A stretch of 64,000 nucleotides of DNA from Aquipseudomonas ullengensis (GTDB lineage Bacteria > Pseudomonadota > Gammaproteobacteria > Pseudomonadales > Pseudomonadaceae), in NCBI RefSeq assembly GCF_014174475.1, contig NZ_JACJUD010000002.1:774531-838530 (forward strand). Direction: 5' to 3'. Position numbers and translations under genes: made by a program. Positions 53,772 to 61,958 of this stretch are shown piece after piece. The notes under the pieces were generated by a model. It made no database searches. It had not been told where the DNA came from and was given only the letters and a program-made list of their open reading frames with translations. The number at the start of each line of letters is the position of its first letter. Position 1 is the first letter of the stretch.

Positions 53772-55061
53772 ATGACTGCCACGCATTACACCGGCGAAGA
53801 GCGCCGTAAGCGCATCTTCGCGATTGTCGGTGCCTCCTCGGGCAACCTGGTGGAATGGTTCGACTTCTATGTCTATGCCTTCTGCGCCATCTATTTCGCC
53901 CCCGCGTTCTTCCCTTCCGACGACCCGACGGTGCAGCTGCTCAACACCGCCGGCGTGTTTGCGGCGGGCTTCCTGATGCGCCCCATTGGCGGCTGGCTGT
54001 TTGGCCGGGTGGCCGACAAGCACGGGCGCAAGAACTCGATGATGATTTCGGTGCTGATGATGTGCGCCGGCTCGCTGGTGATCGCCTGCCTGCCGACCTA
54101 CGCCAGCATTGGTGCCTGGGCACCGGCGCTGCTGCTGATGGCGCGCCTGTTCCAGGGCCTGTCGGTGGGTGGCGAATACGGCACTACCGCGACCTACATG
54201 AGTGAAGTGGCGCTGCGTGGCCAGCGCGGTTTCTTCGCTTCGTTCCAGTACGTGACCCTGATCGGCGGGCAACTGCTGGCGGTGCTGCTGGTGGTGATCT
54301 TGCAGCAGTTGCTCACTGAAGATGAGCTGCGCGCCTGGGGCTGGCGGATTCCCTTCGTGGTCGGCGCTGTGGCAGCGGTGATCTCGTTGCTGCTGCGCCG
54401 CAGCCTGGAAGAGACCACCACCGCCGAGAGCCGTCAGGACAAGGACGCCGGCAGCGTCGCGGCGCTGTTCAAGCACCACAAGGCAGCCTTCATCACCGTG
54501 CTCGGCTACACCGCCGGCGGCTCGCTGATCTTCTACACCTTCACCACCTATATGCAGAAGTACCTGGTCAACACGGCCGGCATGCACGCCAAGACCGCCA
54601 GCTTCATCATGACCGGCGCGCTGTTCCTTTATATGTGCATGCAGCCGCTGTTCGGCATGCTCTCGGACAAGATCGGTCGGCGTAACTCGATGCTCTGGTT
54701 CGGCGCCCTGGGCACGCTGTGCACGGTGCCGATCCTGCTGACGCTGAAAACCGTCACCAACCCGGTCCTGGCATTCGCCCTGATTACCCTGGCTCTGGCC
54801 ATCGTCAGTTTCTACACCTCCATCAGCGGCTTGGTGAAGGCCGAGATGTTCCCGCCGCAAGTGCGTGCGCTGGGGGTGGGGCTGGCCTATGCGGTGGCCA
54901 ATGCGATGTTTGGTGGCTCGGCGGAATATGTCGCCCTGGGACTGAAAAGCATCGGCATGGAGAACACCTTTTATTGGTACGTTACCGTGATGATGGCGAT
55001 AGCATTCCTGTTCAGCCTGCGGCTGCCGAAACAGGCCGCTTATCTGCATAACGATCACTGA
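53772..55061 (+). CDS. pcaT: MFS dicarboxylate transporter PcaT
   Basis: 429-residue metabolite:H+ symporter (KgtP/ShiA type), 12 TM segments. [16 protein letters not shown] in TM1, [14 protein letters not shown] loop 2-3 and [22 protein letters not shown] are characteristic. PcaT is thought to take up beta-ketoadipate or alpha-ketoglutarate. Upstream of pcaB by 40 bp. Confidence 0.93.
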   Translation: MTATHYTGEERRKRIFAIVGASSGNLVEWFDFYVYAFCAIYFAPAFFPSDDPTVQLLNTAGVFAAGFLMRPIGGWLFGRVADKHGRKNSMMISVLMMCAGSLVIACLPTYASIGAWAPALLLMARLFQGLSVGGEYGTTATYMSEVALRGQRGFFASFQYVTLIGGQLLAVLLVVILQQLLTEDELRAWGWRIPFVVGAVAAVISLLLRRSLEETTTAESRQDKDAGSVAALFKHHKAAFITVLGYTAGGSLIFYTFTTYMQKYLVNTAGMHAKTASFIMTGALFLYMCMQPLFGMLSDKIGRRNSMLWFGALGTLCTVPILLTLKTVTNPVLAFALITLALAIVSFYTSISGLVKAEMFPPQVRALGVGLAYAVANAMFGGSAEYVALGLKSIGMENTFYWYVTVMMAIAFLFSLRLPKQAAYLHNDH

Positions 55062-55101
55062 TTGGCTGGCGCGCATCCTGGTGCGCGCCCTAAGGAATTC
55101 C

Positions 55102-56466
55102 ATGAGCGCTACAGCGAGCAACCAGTTGTTCGACACCTACTTCACCCAGCCGGCGATGCGCGCGATCTTCTGCGATCACGGCCGGGTGCAGGGCATGCTG
55201 GATTTCGAAGCCGCGCTGGCTCGGGCCGAGGCACGCGTCGGGGTGATTCCGCAGCGCGCAGTGGCGCCTATTGCAGCCGCCTGCCAGGCCGAGTTGTATG
55301 ACTTCGCCGCCTTGGCGGTGGCCATTGCCAGTGCCGGTAATTCGGCCATCCCGCTGGTCAAGGCGCTGGGCAAACAGATTGCCACCCACGATGCCGAGGC
55401 CGAGCGCCATGTGCACTTGGGCGCCACCAGCCAGGATGCAATGGATAGCGGGCTGGTTGTGCAATTGCGCGCCGCCATCGTGTTGCTGGAAAACGACCTG
55501 GAACAACTGGCCGCCAGCCTGGCCGAGCAGGCCACGCGCCATGCCGACACTCCGCTGGCCGGGCGCACCTGGCTGCAGCATGCCACGCCGGTAACCCTGG
55601 GCATGAAGCTCGCTGGGGTGCTGGGCGCTGTGACCCGTCACCGCCAGCGCTTGCGGGAACTCAAACCGCGGTTGCTGTCGCTGCAGTTCGGCGGCGCTTC
55701 CGGCAGCCTGGCTGCCCTGGGCGATCAGGGCTTGGCGGTGGCCGAAGCGCTGGCTGCCGAGCTGGAGCTGACCTTGCCGGAGCAACCCTGGCACACCCAG
55801 CGTGATCGCCTGGTGGAGTTCGCCAGCCTGCTGGGGATGCTGGCCGGTAGCCTGGGCAAGCTCGGCCGTGACATCAGCCTGTTGATGCAGACAGAAGCCG
55901 GCGAGCTGTTCGAGCCGTCGGCGCCGGGCAAGGGCGGTTCCTCGACCATGCCGCACAAGCGCAACCCGGTCAGTGCGGCGGTATTGATTGGTGCCGCCAC
56001 CCGCGCACCGGGCCTGGTGGCGACTATGTTCGCAGCCATGCCGCAGGAACATGAACGCAGCTTGGGGCTGTGGCATGCCGAGTGGGAAACCCTGCCGGAG
56101 CTCTGCTGCCTGGTTTCCGGTGCACTGCAGCAGGCGCTGCTGGTGGTGCCGGGGCTGGAAGTGGACGCCGCGCGCATGCGCCACAACCTCGAACTGACCC
56201 AGGGCCTGGTGCTGGCCGAGGCGGTGAGCATCGCCCTGGCCCAGCGCCTTGGCCGCGATGCCGCGCACCACCTGATCGAACAGTGCTGCCGCCGCGCGGT
56301 GGAGCAGGGCGCTCATCTGCGCCAGGTGCTGGGCGAAACGGCCGAAGTGACGGCGCAGTTGTCCGCCAGCGAGCTGGACCGCCTGCTCGATCCTGCCCAT
56401 TACCTCGGCCAGGCCCGCCTGTGGGTCGAGCGTGCCGTGGCCGAACACCAGAATTTCTCCCGCTAG
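55102..56466 (+). CDS. pcaB: 3-carboxy-cis,cis-muconate cycloisomerase
   Basis: 454 residues of the fumarase/aspartase superfamily. Signature GSSTMPHKRNPV with catalytic Ser; HLGATSQDAMDSGLVVQLR and GRTWLQHATPVTLG are the other conserved regions. ATG 55102 follows AAGGAATTCC. It makes gamma-carboxymuconolactone from the PcaHG product. Confidence 0.96.
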   Translation: MSATASNQLFDTYFTQPAMRAIFCDHGRVQGMLDFEAALARAEARVGVIPQRAVAPIAAACQAELYDFAALAVAIASAGNSAIPLVKALGKQIATHDAEAERHVHLGATSQDAMDSGLVVQLRAAIVLLENDLEQLAASLAEQATRHADTPLAGRTWLQHATPVTLGMKLAGVLGAVTRHRQRLRELKPRLLSLQFGGASGSLAALGDQGLAVAEALAAELELTLPEQPWHTQRDRLVEFASLLGMLAGSLGKLGRDISLLMQTEAGELFEPSAPGKGGSSTMPHKRNPVSAAVLIGAATRAPGLVATMFAAMPQEHERSLGLWHAEWETLPELCCLVSGALQQALLVVPGLEVDAARMRHNLELTQGLVLAEAVSIALAQRLGRDAAHHLIEQCCRRAVEQGAHLRQVLGETAEVTAQLSASELDRLLDPAHYLGQARLWVERAVAEHQNFSR

Positions 56467-56475
56467 GAGCTTTGC

Positions 56476-57264
56476 ATGCCTGCCGTAAAACTCGCCGATG
56501 GCGAACTGAATTACCTGCTCGAAGGCCCAGCGACTGCGCCGGTGCTGGTGTTGTCCAACTCCCTGGGCACCGACCTGCATATGTGGGATGCGCAGATCCC
56601 GACGTTCACCGAGCATTTTCGGGTGCTGCGTTACGACACCCGTGGCCACGGCAAATCGCTGGTCAGTGAGGGGCCTTACAGCATCGAGCAGAATGGCCGC
56701 GACGTGCTGGCCCTGCTGGATGCGCTGGATATCCCTCGTGCGCATTTCTGCGGCCTGTCCATGGGCGGGCTGATTGGCCAGTGGCTGGCGGTCAACGCGT
56801 CTGAGCGCCTGCAACGCGTGGTGCTGTGCAACACCGCAGCCAAGATCGGCAGTCCGGAGGTGTGGAACCCACGCATCGAAACCGTGTTGCGCGATGGTTC
56901 GGCCGCCATGCGGGCGTTGCGTGATGCCTCGGTGGCACGCTGGTTCACCCCGGAGTTCGCGATTACCGAGTCGGCCAAGGTCGAACCGGTGGTCGGCATG
57001 CTCGCGGCCACCTCGCCAGAAGGCTATGCGGCCAACTGTGCGGCGGTGCGCGATGCGGATTTTCGCGAGCAGGTGGCGTCGATCAAGCTGCCGCTGCTGG
57101 TGGTCTGCGGTACACAGGACGTCGTGACCACGCCGACCGATGGGCGCTTCCTGGTGGAGCGTGTGGCGGGGGCGCAGATGGTCGAGTTCCACGCTGCGCA
57201 CCTGTCCAATGTCGAAGCCGGCGAGCTGTTCACCCAGCGCGTGCTGGATTTCCTGCAAGCCTGA
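56476..57264 (+). CDS. pcaD: 3-oxoadipate enol-lactonase
   Basis: 262-residue alpha/beta hydrolase. Nucleophile elbow GLSMGG, oxyanion region SNSLGTDLHMWD, acid Asp in VCGTQDVVTT and His in HAAHLSNVE. Hydrolyses beta-ketoadipate enol-lactone to beta-ketoadipate. 9 bp after pcaB with AGGAG before the ATG. Confidence 0.95.
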   Translation: MPAVKLADGELNYLLEGPATAPVLVLSNSLGTDLHMWDAQIPTFTEHFRVLRYDTRGHGKSLVSEGPYSIEQNGRDVLALLDALDIPRAHFCGLSMGGLIGQWLAVNASERLQRVVLCNTAAKIGSPEVWNPRIETVLRDGSAAMRALRDASVARWFTPEFAITESAKVEPVVGMLAATSPEGYAANCAAVRDADFREQVASIKLPLLVVCGTQDVVTTPTDGRFLVERVAGAQMVEFHAAHLSNVEAGELFTQRVLDFLQA

Positions 57265-57280
57265 CGCCGCTTGGCTCTGT

Positions 57281-57346
57281 GTAGGAGCGAGCTCTGCTCG
57301 CGAAGCTGTTGCGCTGCCTACGTTCGCGAGCAGAGCTCGCTCCTAC
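57281..57346. repeat. REP-like inverted doublet, family B, between pcaD and pcaC
   Basis: GTAGGAGCGAGCTCTGCT... (57281-57304) and its exact reverse complement (57323-57346), 24 bp each, 18 bp apart. GTAGGAGCG with an internal stem is a classical Pseudomonas REP. It separates two genes of one pathway. Confidence 0.88.
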
Positions 57347-57375
57347 CGGGCCTGCATTTATCCATGGAGCAAGAA

Positions 57376-57771
57376 ATGGACGAAAAACAACGCTACGAAG
57401 CCGGTATGCAGGTACGCCGCGCGGTGCTGGGCGACGCCCACGTCGACCGCAGCCTGAACAACCTCACGCCGTTCAACGAAGAGTTCCAGGAAATGATCAC
57501 CCGCCACGCCTGGGGTGACATATGGACCCGCCCCGGCCTGCCACGGCATACCCGCAGCCTGATCACCATCGCCATGCTGATCGGCATGAACCGCGAAGGT
57601 GAACTCAAGCTGCACCTCAAAGCCGCCAAGAACAACGGCGTGACCCGCGAAGAGATCAAGGAAGTGCTGATGCAGAGCGCGATCTATTGCGGCATCCCGG
57701 CGGCCAACGCCACCTTCCACCTGGCGGAAGAGGTGTGGGACGAGATGGGTGTGGAATCGCTGCAGGACTGA
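57376..57771 (+). CDS. pcaC: 4-carboxymuconolactone decarboxylase
   Basis: 131 residues, AhpD-like all-helical fold. MDEKQRYEAGMQVRRAVLG start, PFNEEFQEMITRHAWGDIWTR, LIGMNREGELKLHLKAAKNNG and QSAIYCGIPAANATFH (partly quoted) are typical. I chose ATG 57376 with GGAG 6 nt upstream; ATG 57364 is in frame. Supplies the substrate of PcaD. Confidence 0.95.
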   Translation: MDEKQRYEAGMQVRRAVLGDAHVDRSLNNLTPFNEEFQEMITRHAWGDIWTRPGLPRHTRSLITIAMLIGMNREGELKLHLKAAKNNGVTREEIKEVLMQSAIYCGIPAANATFHLAEEVWDEMGVESLQD

Positions 57772-57828
57772 TGTGATCCCCGCTGGCGATCCATGACTTG
57801 AGTCGTTGCCGATCCGGGGATATCTTGA

Positions 57829-57862
57829 AGCAGGCTAACTGTTAGCCTGCTATTTAGTATTC
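57829..57862 (+). terminator. terminator-like palindrome after pcaC
   Basis: AGCAGGCTAAC / GTTAGCCTGCT around a single T (57829-57851), followed by ATTTAGTATT. Probably ends the pca transcript; it could also be an operator for the DMT transporter 26 bp downstream. Confidence 0.55.
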
Positions 57863-57876
57863 CCCCCGAGCCTTGC

Positions 57877-58770
57877 ATGAGCCTGCCACCCGTTCCCACC
57901 CGCCGCGCCGACGAGCCCTTGAAGGGCATCCTGCTGGTGTGCCTGGCGATCTTCCTGTTCTCCAGCCACGACGCGATTTCCAAATACCTGTCGGGTATTT
58001 ACCCGATCGTCATGGTGGTGTGGGTGCGCTACCTGGTGCACACCTTGCTGCTGGCAGGTTTCTTTCTGCCGCGTGAAGGCTTGGGGGTGCTGCGTACGGG
58101 GCGGCCGTGGTTGCAGCTATTGCGTGCGCTGTGCCTGATCGGCACCAGTCTGTTCTTCACCACCGGATTGCGCCATATCCCGCTGGCGGAGGCCACGGCG
58201 GTGAACTTCCTCGCGCCGCTGCTGGTGCTGGCCCTGTCGGTGCCGCTGCTGCATGAGCGAGTCAGCCTCGGCCAGTGGTTGGCGGTGCTGGGCGGCTTGG
58301 TCGGGGTGCTGATCATCGTCCGCCCCGGTTCGGCGCTGTTTACCGTGGAGATCCTGTATCCCTTGGCTTCGGCACTGTGCTTCGGCTTCTATCAGCTGAT
58401 CACGCGCATCCTCAGCAGCCATGACAGTCCCTCGACCAGCAACTTCCTCACCGGGCTGATCAATACCCTGATCATGACCGCGCTGGTGCCGTTCTTCTGG
58501 CAGGCACCGCAGACCCTCGGCCAGGCCCTGCTGATGTTGGCGCTGGGCGCCTGTGGCATGGGCGGGCACATGCTGTTGACGCAATCCTTCCGCTTCGCCT
58601 CGCCAACCCTGCTGGCGCCGTTCGGCTATGGGCAGATCGTCTTCGCCGGCCTGCTGGGCTTCCTGTTGTTCGATCACATGCCCGATGCCTGGGCGATCCT
58701 GGGTATCTGCATCATCTGCCTGTGCGGCCTGCTGGTCGCGTTCGGCCAGCGTGGCGCCAGCCAGAACTGA
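57877..58770 (+). CDS. DMT-superfamily (EamA) transporter
   Basis: 297 residues, ten membrane segments. SSHDAISKYLSGIYPIVMVVWVRYL in repeat 1 (in part) and VNFLAPLLVLALSVPLLHERVS are typical of RhaT/EamA-like permeases; SFRFASPTLLAPFGYGQIVFA in repeat 2. Substrate unknown. No strong ribosome site before the ATG. Not clearly part of the pca cluster. Confidence 0.9.
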   Translation: MSLPPVPTRRADEPLKGILLVCLAIFLFSSHDAISKYLSGIYPIVMVVWVRYLVHTLLLAGFFLPREGLGVLRTGRPWLQLLRALCLIGTSLFFTTGLRHIPLAEATAVNFLAPLLVLALSVPLLHERVSLGQWLAVLGGLVGVLIIVRPGSALFTVEILYPLASALCFGFYQLITRILSSHDSPSTSNFLTGLINTLIMTALVPFFWQAPQTLGQALLMLALGACGMGGHMLLTQSFRFASPTLLAPFGYGQIVFAGLLGFLLFDHMPDAWAILGICIICLCGLLVAFGQRGASQN

Positions 58771-58920
58771 TTGCTCGCTTTCTCTCCTGACCGAACCCTT
58801 TGTCGCAAGCTGCCGCTGGGCAGCTTTACTCAGTAGGTTTTGCTGAAACCACATGCTAGTATTTCGGTCGTAATATAAATGAATTTTCCCGACTTACAGG
58901 GTCACCAGAGGAGCGTTGCG

Positions 58921-59715
58921 ATGAGCTTGCACACGATTAAAGGTAAAGCATTGGTCACTGGCGCTTCTTCCGGCATCGGCGCCACCTATGCCGAACGGCT
59001 GGCCAGTCGCGGTTTTGACCTGCTGTTGGTGGCCCGTGATCTGTCGCGGCTGGAGGCCATGGCGGCGCGTTTGAGCCAGGCGCATGGGGTGACAGTCGAG
59101 GTACTCAAGGCGGACCTGACCAGCCCGGCCGATACCCAGGTTGTCGCCCAGCGCCTGCGTAGCGACGCAACGATCACGCTGCTGGTGAACAACGCCGGTG
59201 TAGCGATGAATGGCAGCCTGGCCGAAGCGGACCTGGTTAAGGTCGATGCGCTGATCCAGCTCAACATCGTCGCCCTGACACACCTGGCAGCCGCCGCCTC
59301 GGCCACCTTCTCGGCCGCCGGGCGTGGCGGGATCATCAATATCGCTTCGGTAGTGGCCTTGGCACCGGAGATGTTCAACGCGGTGTACAGCGCGTCGAAA
59401 GCCTATGTGCTGAGCCTGACGCAAACCCTGCATGGGGAAATCGGCAAGCAGGGCGTGCAGCTGCAGGCCGTGTGTCCAGGGGTGACGCGCACGGAGATCT
59501 GGGAACGTTCGGGGATGGACGAGAAGGCGTTGCCGCCGGAGATGATCATGGAAGTCGGGGAGATGGTCGATGCAGCGCTGACGGGGTTCGATCAGGGCGA
59601 GCTGATCACTATTCCTTCACTGCCGGATGCCGCTGACTGGAATGCGCTGGTCAACGCGCGCGGCAAGCTCGGTCCCAACCTGTCTCGTAACAGCGCGGCG
59701 GCGCGTTACAAGTAA
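58921..59715 (+). CDS. short-chain dehydrogenase/reductase (SDR)
   Basis: 264 residues; TGASSGIG cofactor motif, NNAGVAM, catalytic Ser in NIASVVAL and YSASKAY. Resembles the DltE/YciK-like group of small dehydrogenases. ATG 58921 has GAGGAG 8 nt upstream. It converges on a TetR-family gene that may control it. Substrate unknown. Confidence 0.88.
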   Translation: MSLHTIKGKALVTGASSGIGATYAERLASRGFDLLLVARDLSRLEAMAARLSQAHGVTVEVLKADLTSPADTQVVAQRLRSDATITLLVNNAGVAMNGSLAEADLVKVDALIQLNIVALTHLAAAASATFSAAGRGGIINIASVVALAPEMFNAVYSASKAYVLSLTQTLHGEIGKQGVQLQAVCPGVTRTEIWERSGMDEKALPPEMIMEVGEMVDAALTGFDQGELITIPSLPDAADWNALVNARGKLGPNLSRNSAAARYK

Positions 59716-59727
59716 GTGCCACAGCAG

Positions 59728-59760
59728 GCCCCTGGCCAAGCAGGTCAGGGGCTTTCGTTT
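59728..59760 (+). terminator. terminator after SDR gene
   Basis: GCCCCTGGCC / GGTCAGGGGC stem (one G·U) with a 5-nt loop and TTTCGTTT; it overlaps the end of the convergent TetR gene. Confidence 0.85.
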
Positions 59761-60326
59761 CAGTGTTGCGTGGCGGTTTGTTCGATCAACAGCTTGCGCG
59801 TGGTTTTCAGCAGGCGCTCGGCCAGCTGCGGGTCCTGGGCGCTGCGCGATAGCAGCAGCGCGCCGACCATCGCCGAGAGCAACAGCACGCTTTTCTCGTC
59901 AGCATCTTCACCGCCCATGGCGGCCTCGATCATGCCCAGGCGATCAAGAATGATCTGATCGGTCTGCGGGCTGGGCTGGCCGCGCTGGCCCAGCTCGGCG
60001 CTCATGGTCGGCAGCGGGCAGCCGGCGCCTGGATTGGCCTGGTGCGTGGAGGACAGATAGCGGGCGATGAAGGTGGGCAGCGGGGTCTCGCTGTCGAGGC
60101 TTTCCTTGGCGCTGACCTGCAACTCGTTTGCTGCATGCTCAAGGGCGATCTCGACCAGTTCATCCTTGGATTTGAAATGCGCATAGAAACCGCCGTGGGT
60201 CAGGCCGAGCGTCTTCATCAACGGCTGCAGGCCGGTGGCCCCGACACCATCGCGGCGAAACAGGCGCGAAGCCTCCTCGATGATGCGTTGGCGGGTATTG
60301 GCTTTGTGGTCTTCGGAATAGCGCAT
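59760..60326 (-). CDS. TetR-family regulator
   Basis: 188 residues. N-terminal HTH: TRQRIIEEASRLFRRDGVGATGLQPLMKTLGLTHGGFYAHFKSKDEL (key parts GVGATGLQPLMKTLG and HGGFYAHFKSKDEL). C-terminal TetR_C-type domain with CPLPTMSAEL. The HGGFYAHF type often senses quinones, aldehydes or other small organics. ATG 60326 with GAGG upstream. Candidate targets are the adjacent SDR and thiolase genes. Confidence 0.92.
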   Translation of the reverse strand: MRYSEDHKANTRQRIIEEASRLFRRDGVGATGLQPLMKTLGLTHGGFYAHFKSKDELVEIALEHAANELQVSAKESLDSETPLPTFIARYLSSTHQANPGAGCPLPTMSAELGQRGQPSPQTDQIILDRLGMIEAAMGGEDADEKSVLLLSAMVGALLLSRSAQDPQLAERLLKTTRKLLIEQTATQH

Positions 60327-60417
60327 GGCTGGGTGCCTCTGCGGGAGGATTAGGATGCTGACTGACATCTTAACCCGTTCGCCACGCCTGGCGACAACTC
60401 TGGCGATATACGGATAC

Positions 60418-60464
60418 AGCCTGCCGTAGCAACAGGGCATTGCGCCCCACGGCTACGACAGGCT
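60418..60464. repeat. inverted repeat between thiolase and TetR genes
   Basis: AGCCTGCCGTAGC (60418-60430) and GCTACGACAGGCT (60452-60464), one mismatch, with a further GGGC / GCCC stem inside; TTTTT follows on the plus strand. It may terminate plus-strand transcription or shape the end of the thiolase transcript. Confidence 0.5.
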
Positions 60465-60474
60465 GTTTTTACCC

Positions 60475-61611
60475 TCAGTTGTCGACGGCTTCGAGCAGCG
60501 TCGCCACGCCCTGACCACCAGCGATGCACTGGGTGGCAATGGCGTAGCGCCCGCCAGTACGTTTGAGCAGTGACGCGGCTTTACCGGTGATGCGCGCGCC
60601 GGTTGCGCCGAGTGGATGACCGAGCGCCAGGGCGCCGCCATCGAGGTTGACCTTGGCCATATCCAGGCCCAGTTCGCGCACGCAGGCGATGGATTGGCTG
60701 GCGAAGGCTTCGTTGATTTCCACCAAGTCGATGTCATCGATACTCAGGCCCGCTCGTTCCAGCACCTTGCGGGTGGCGACCACGGGGCCCATGCCCATGA
60801 TGTCCGGCGCACAACCGCCGACGGCTACGGCTTTGATCCGTGCGAGGATTTCCAGGCCGCGGCTGCGTGCGAATTCTTCGGTACACACCAGCACGGCGGC
60901 ACTGCCGTCAGTCAGCGGCGAAGAAGTCGCAGCTGTGACGCTACCGCCGAAGGCTGGCTTGAGGCCTGCCAGGGCTTCGACATTGGTTCCGGGGCGGATG
61001 CAGCCGTCCTCGTTGACCAGGCCATCCGGCGTGGTGATCGGCACAATCTCGTCGACAAGCAAGCCGCGCTCACGGGCGCTGGCGGCCTTGGCGTGAGACT
61101 CGACCGCCATGATTTCCTGTTTTTCACGGCTGACCTCGAAGCGCTTGGCCACTTCCTCGGCGGTGTAACCCATGGCCATGTAGACCTGCGGGAAGTCCTG
61201 CATCAGCGTCGGGTTGGGCGAGATGTTGAAACCGCCCATGGGTACGCGGGTCATCGATTCGACCCCGGCGCAGATGAAGGCATCACCGGCGCCCAGCATG
61301 ATCTGCCCGGCCGCGAAGTGGATAGCCGTCATCGAGGAGCCGCAGAAGCGGTTGACCGTCGCGCCACCCAGGGTTTCAGGAAAGCCCGCCCGGAAACTGG
61401 CAATGCGGGCGATGTTCATGCCTTGCTCCGCCTCGGGATAGGCGCAACCCATGATGACGTCTTCCACTTCGGCGGGGTCGAGGTCGAGCTTGTTGACCAG
61501 GCCACGCAGCACCTGCGCTGCCAGATCATCCGGGCGTAGGTTGATCAGTCCGCCTTTCTTGGCGAAGTGAAACGGAGACCGTGCGTAACCGGCAATAACG
61601 ATGGAGGTCAT
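60475..61611 (-). CDS. acetyl-CoA C-acyltransferase (thiolase)
   Basis: 378-residue degradative-type thiolase. Nucleophile Cys in VNRFCGSSMTAIH, His in NEAFASQS region, GGALALGHPLGATGAR and second Cys in ATQCIAGGQG. EAEQGMNIARIASFRAGFP is characteristic of FadI/FadA-like thiolases. ATG 61611 with AGGATC upstream. It stands alone rather than next to a fadB-like gene; an SDR and a TetR gene are adjacent. Confidence 0.94.
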   Translation of the reverse strand: MTSIVIAGYARSPFHFAKKGGLINLRPDDLAAQVLRGLVNKLDLDPAEVEDVIMGCAYPEAEQGMNIARIASFRAGFPETLGGATVNRFCGSSMTAIHFAAGQIMLGAGDAFICAGVESMTRVPMGGFNISPNPTLMQDFPQVYMAMGYTAEEVAKRFEVSREKQEIMAVESHAKAASARERGLLVDEIVPITTPDGLVNEDGCIRPGTNVEALAGLKPAFGGSVTAATSSPLTDGSAAVLVCTEEFARSRGLEILARIKAVAVGGCAPDIMGMGPVVATRKVLERAGLSIDDIDLVEINEAFASQSIACVRELGLDMAKVNLDGGALALGHPLGATGARITGKAASLLKRTGGRYAIATQCIAGGQGVATLLEAVDN

Positions 61612-61958
61612 GGCTAGGATCCTGCGCTGGGTGGGTGGAATGTGGCCGTGATTCAAGGAATGGCCTTTGGTTGAAAATATTATGACCATAATTCAAATGG
61701 CGTGTATACATGTCATGCGTAATTCAATGATGGCGCGGGGTGGATTGGCGGGCTCTATCGAGTGGGGTTGTGAGTACCTGTCGCGGATCGCAGCACGGTG
61801 TATGGCGAGCGGCGAGGTGGGCTGCCCTGACCTATGGTTCTTCTACTCAATGTACTCGCCCTGAAGTCGGAGGGCGTTCTTCTTATATAGGTAGCGATTC
61901 GCGTGGGTGTGGTGCGTCGCTGTTTGCCAACTTGCCATGGGCTTGAGGAGTGTTCGTC
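61612..61958. other. intergenic region before lpd
   Basis: 347 bp, AT-rich at the left (61670-61730), presumably holding divergent promoters for the thiolase and lpd genes. Short frames here have no ribosome site or recognisable product; I see no gene. Confidence 0.5.

Noticed and set aside
55090..57258. 722-codon antisense frame across pcaB and pcaD
   Set aside because: Same kind of mirror frame; both sense genes have intact family motifs.
61667..61946. short plus-strand frames before lpd
   Set aside because: Odd composition, no ribosome site, overlapping each other in different frames.
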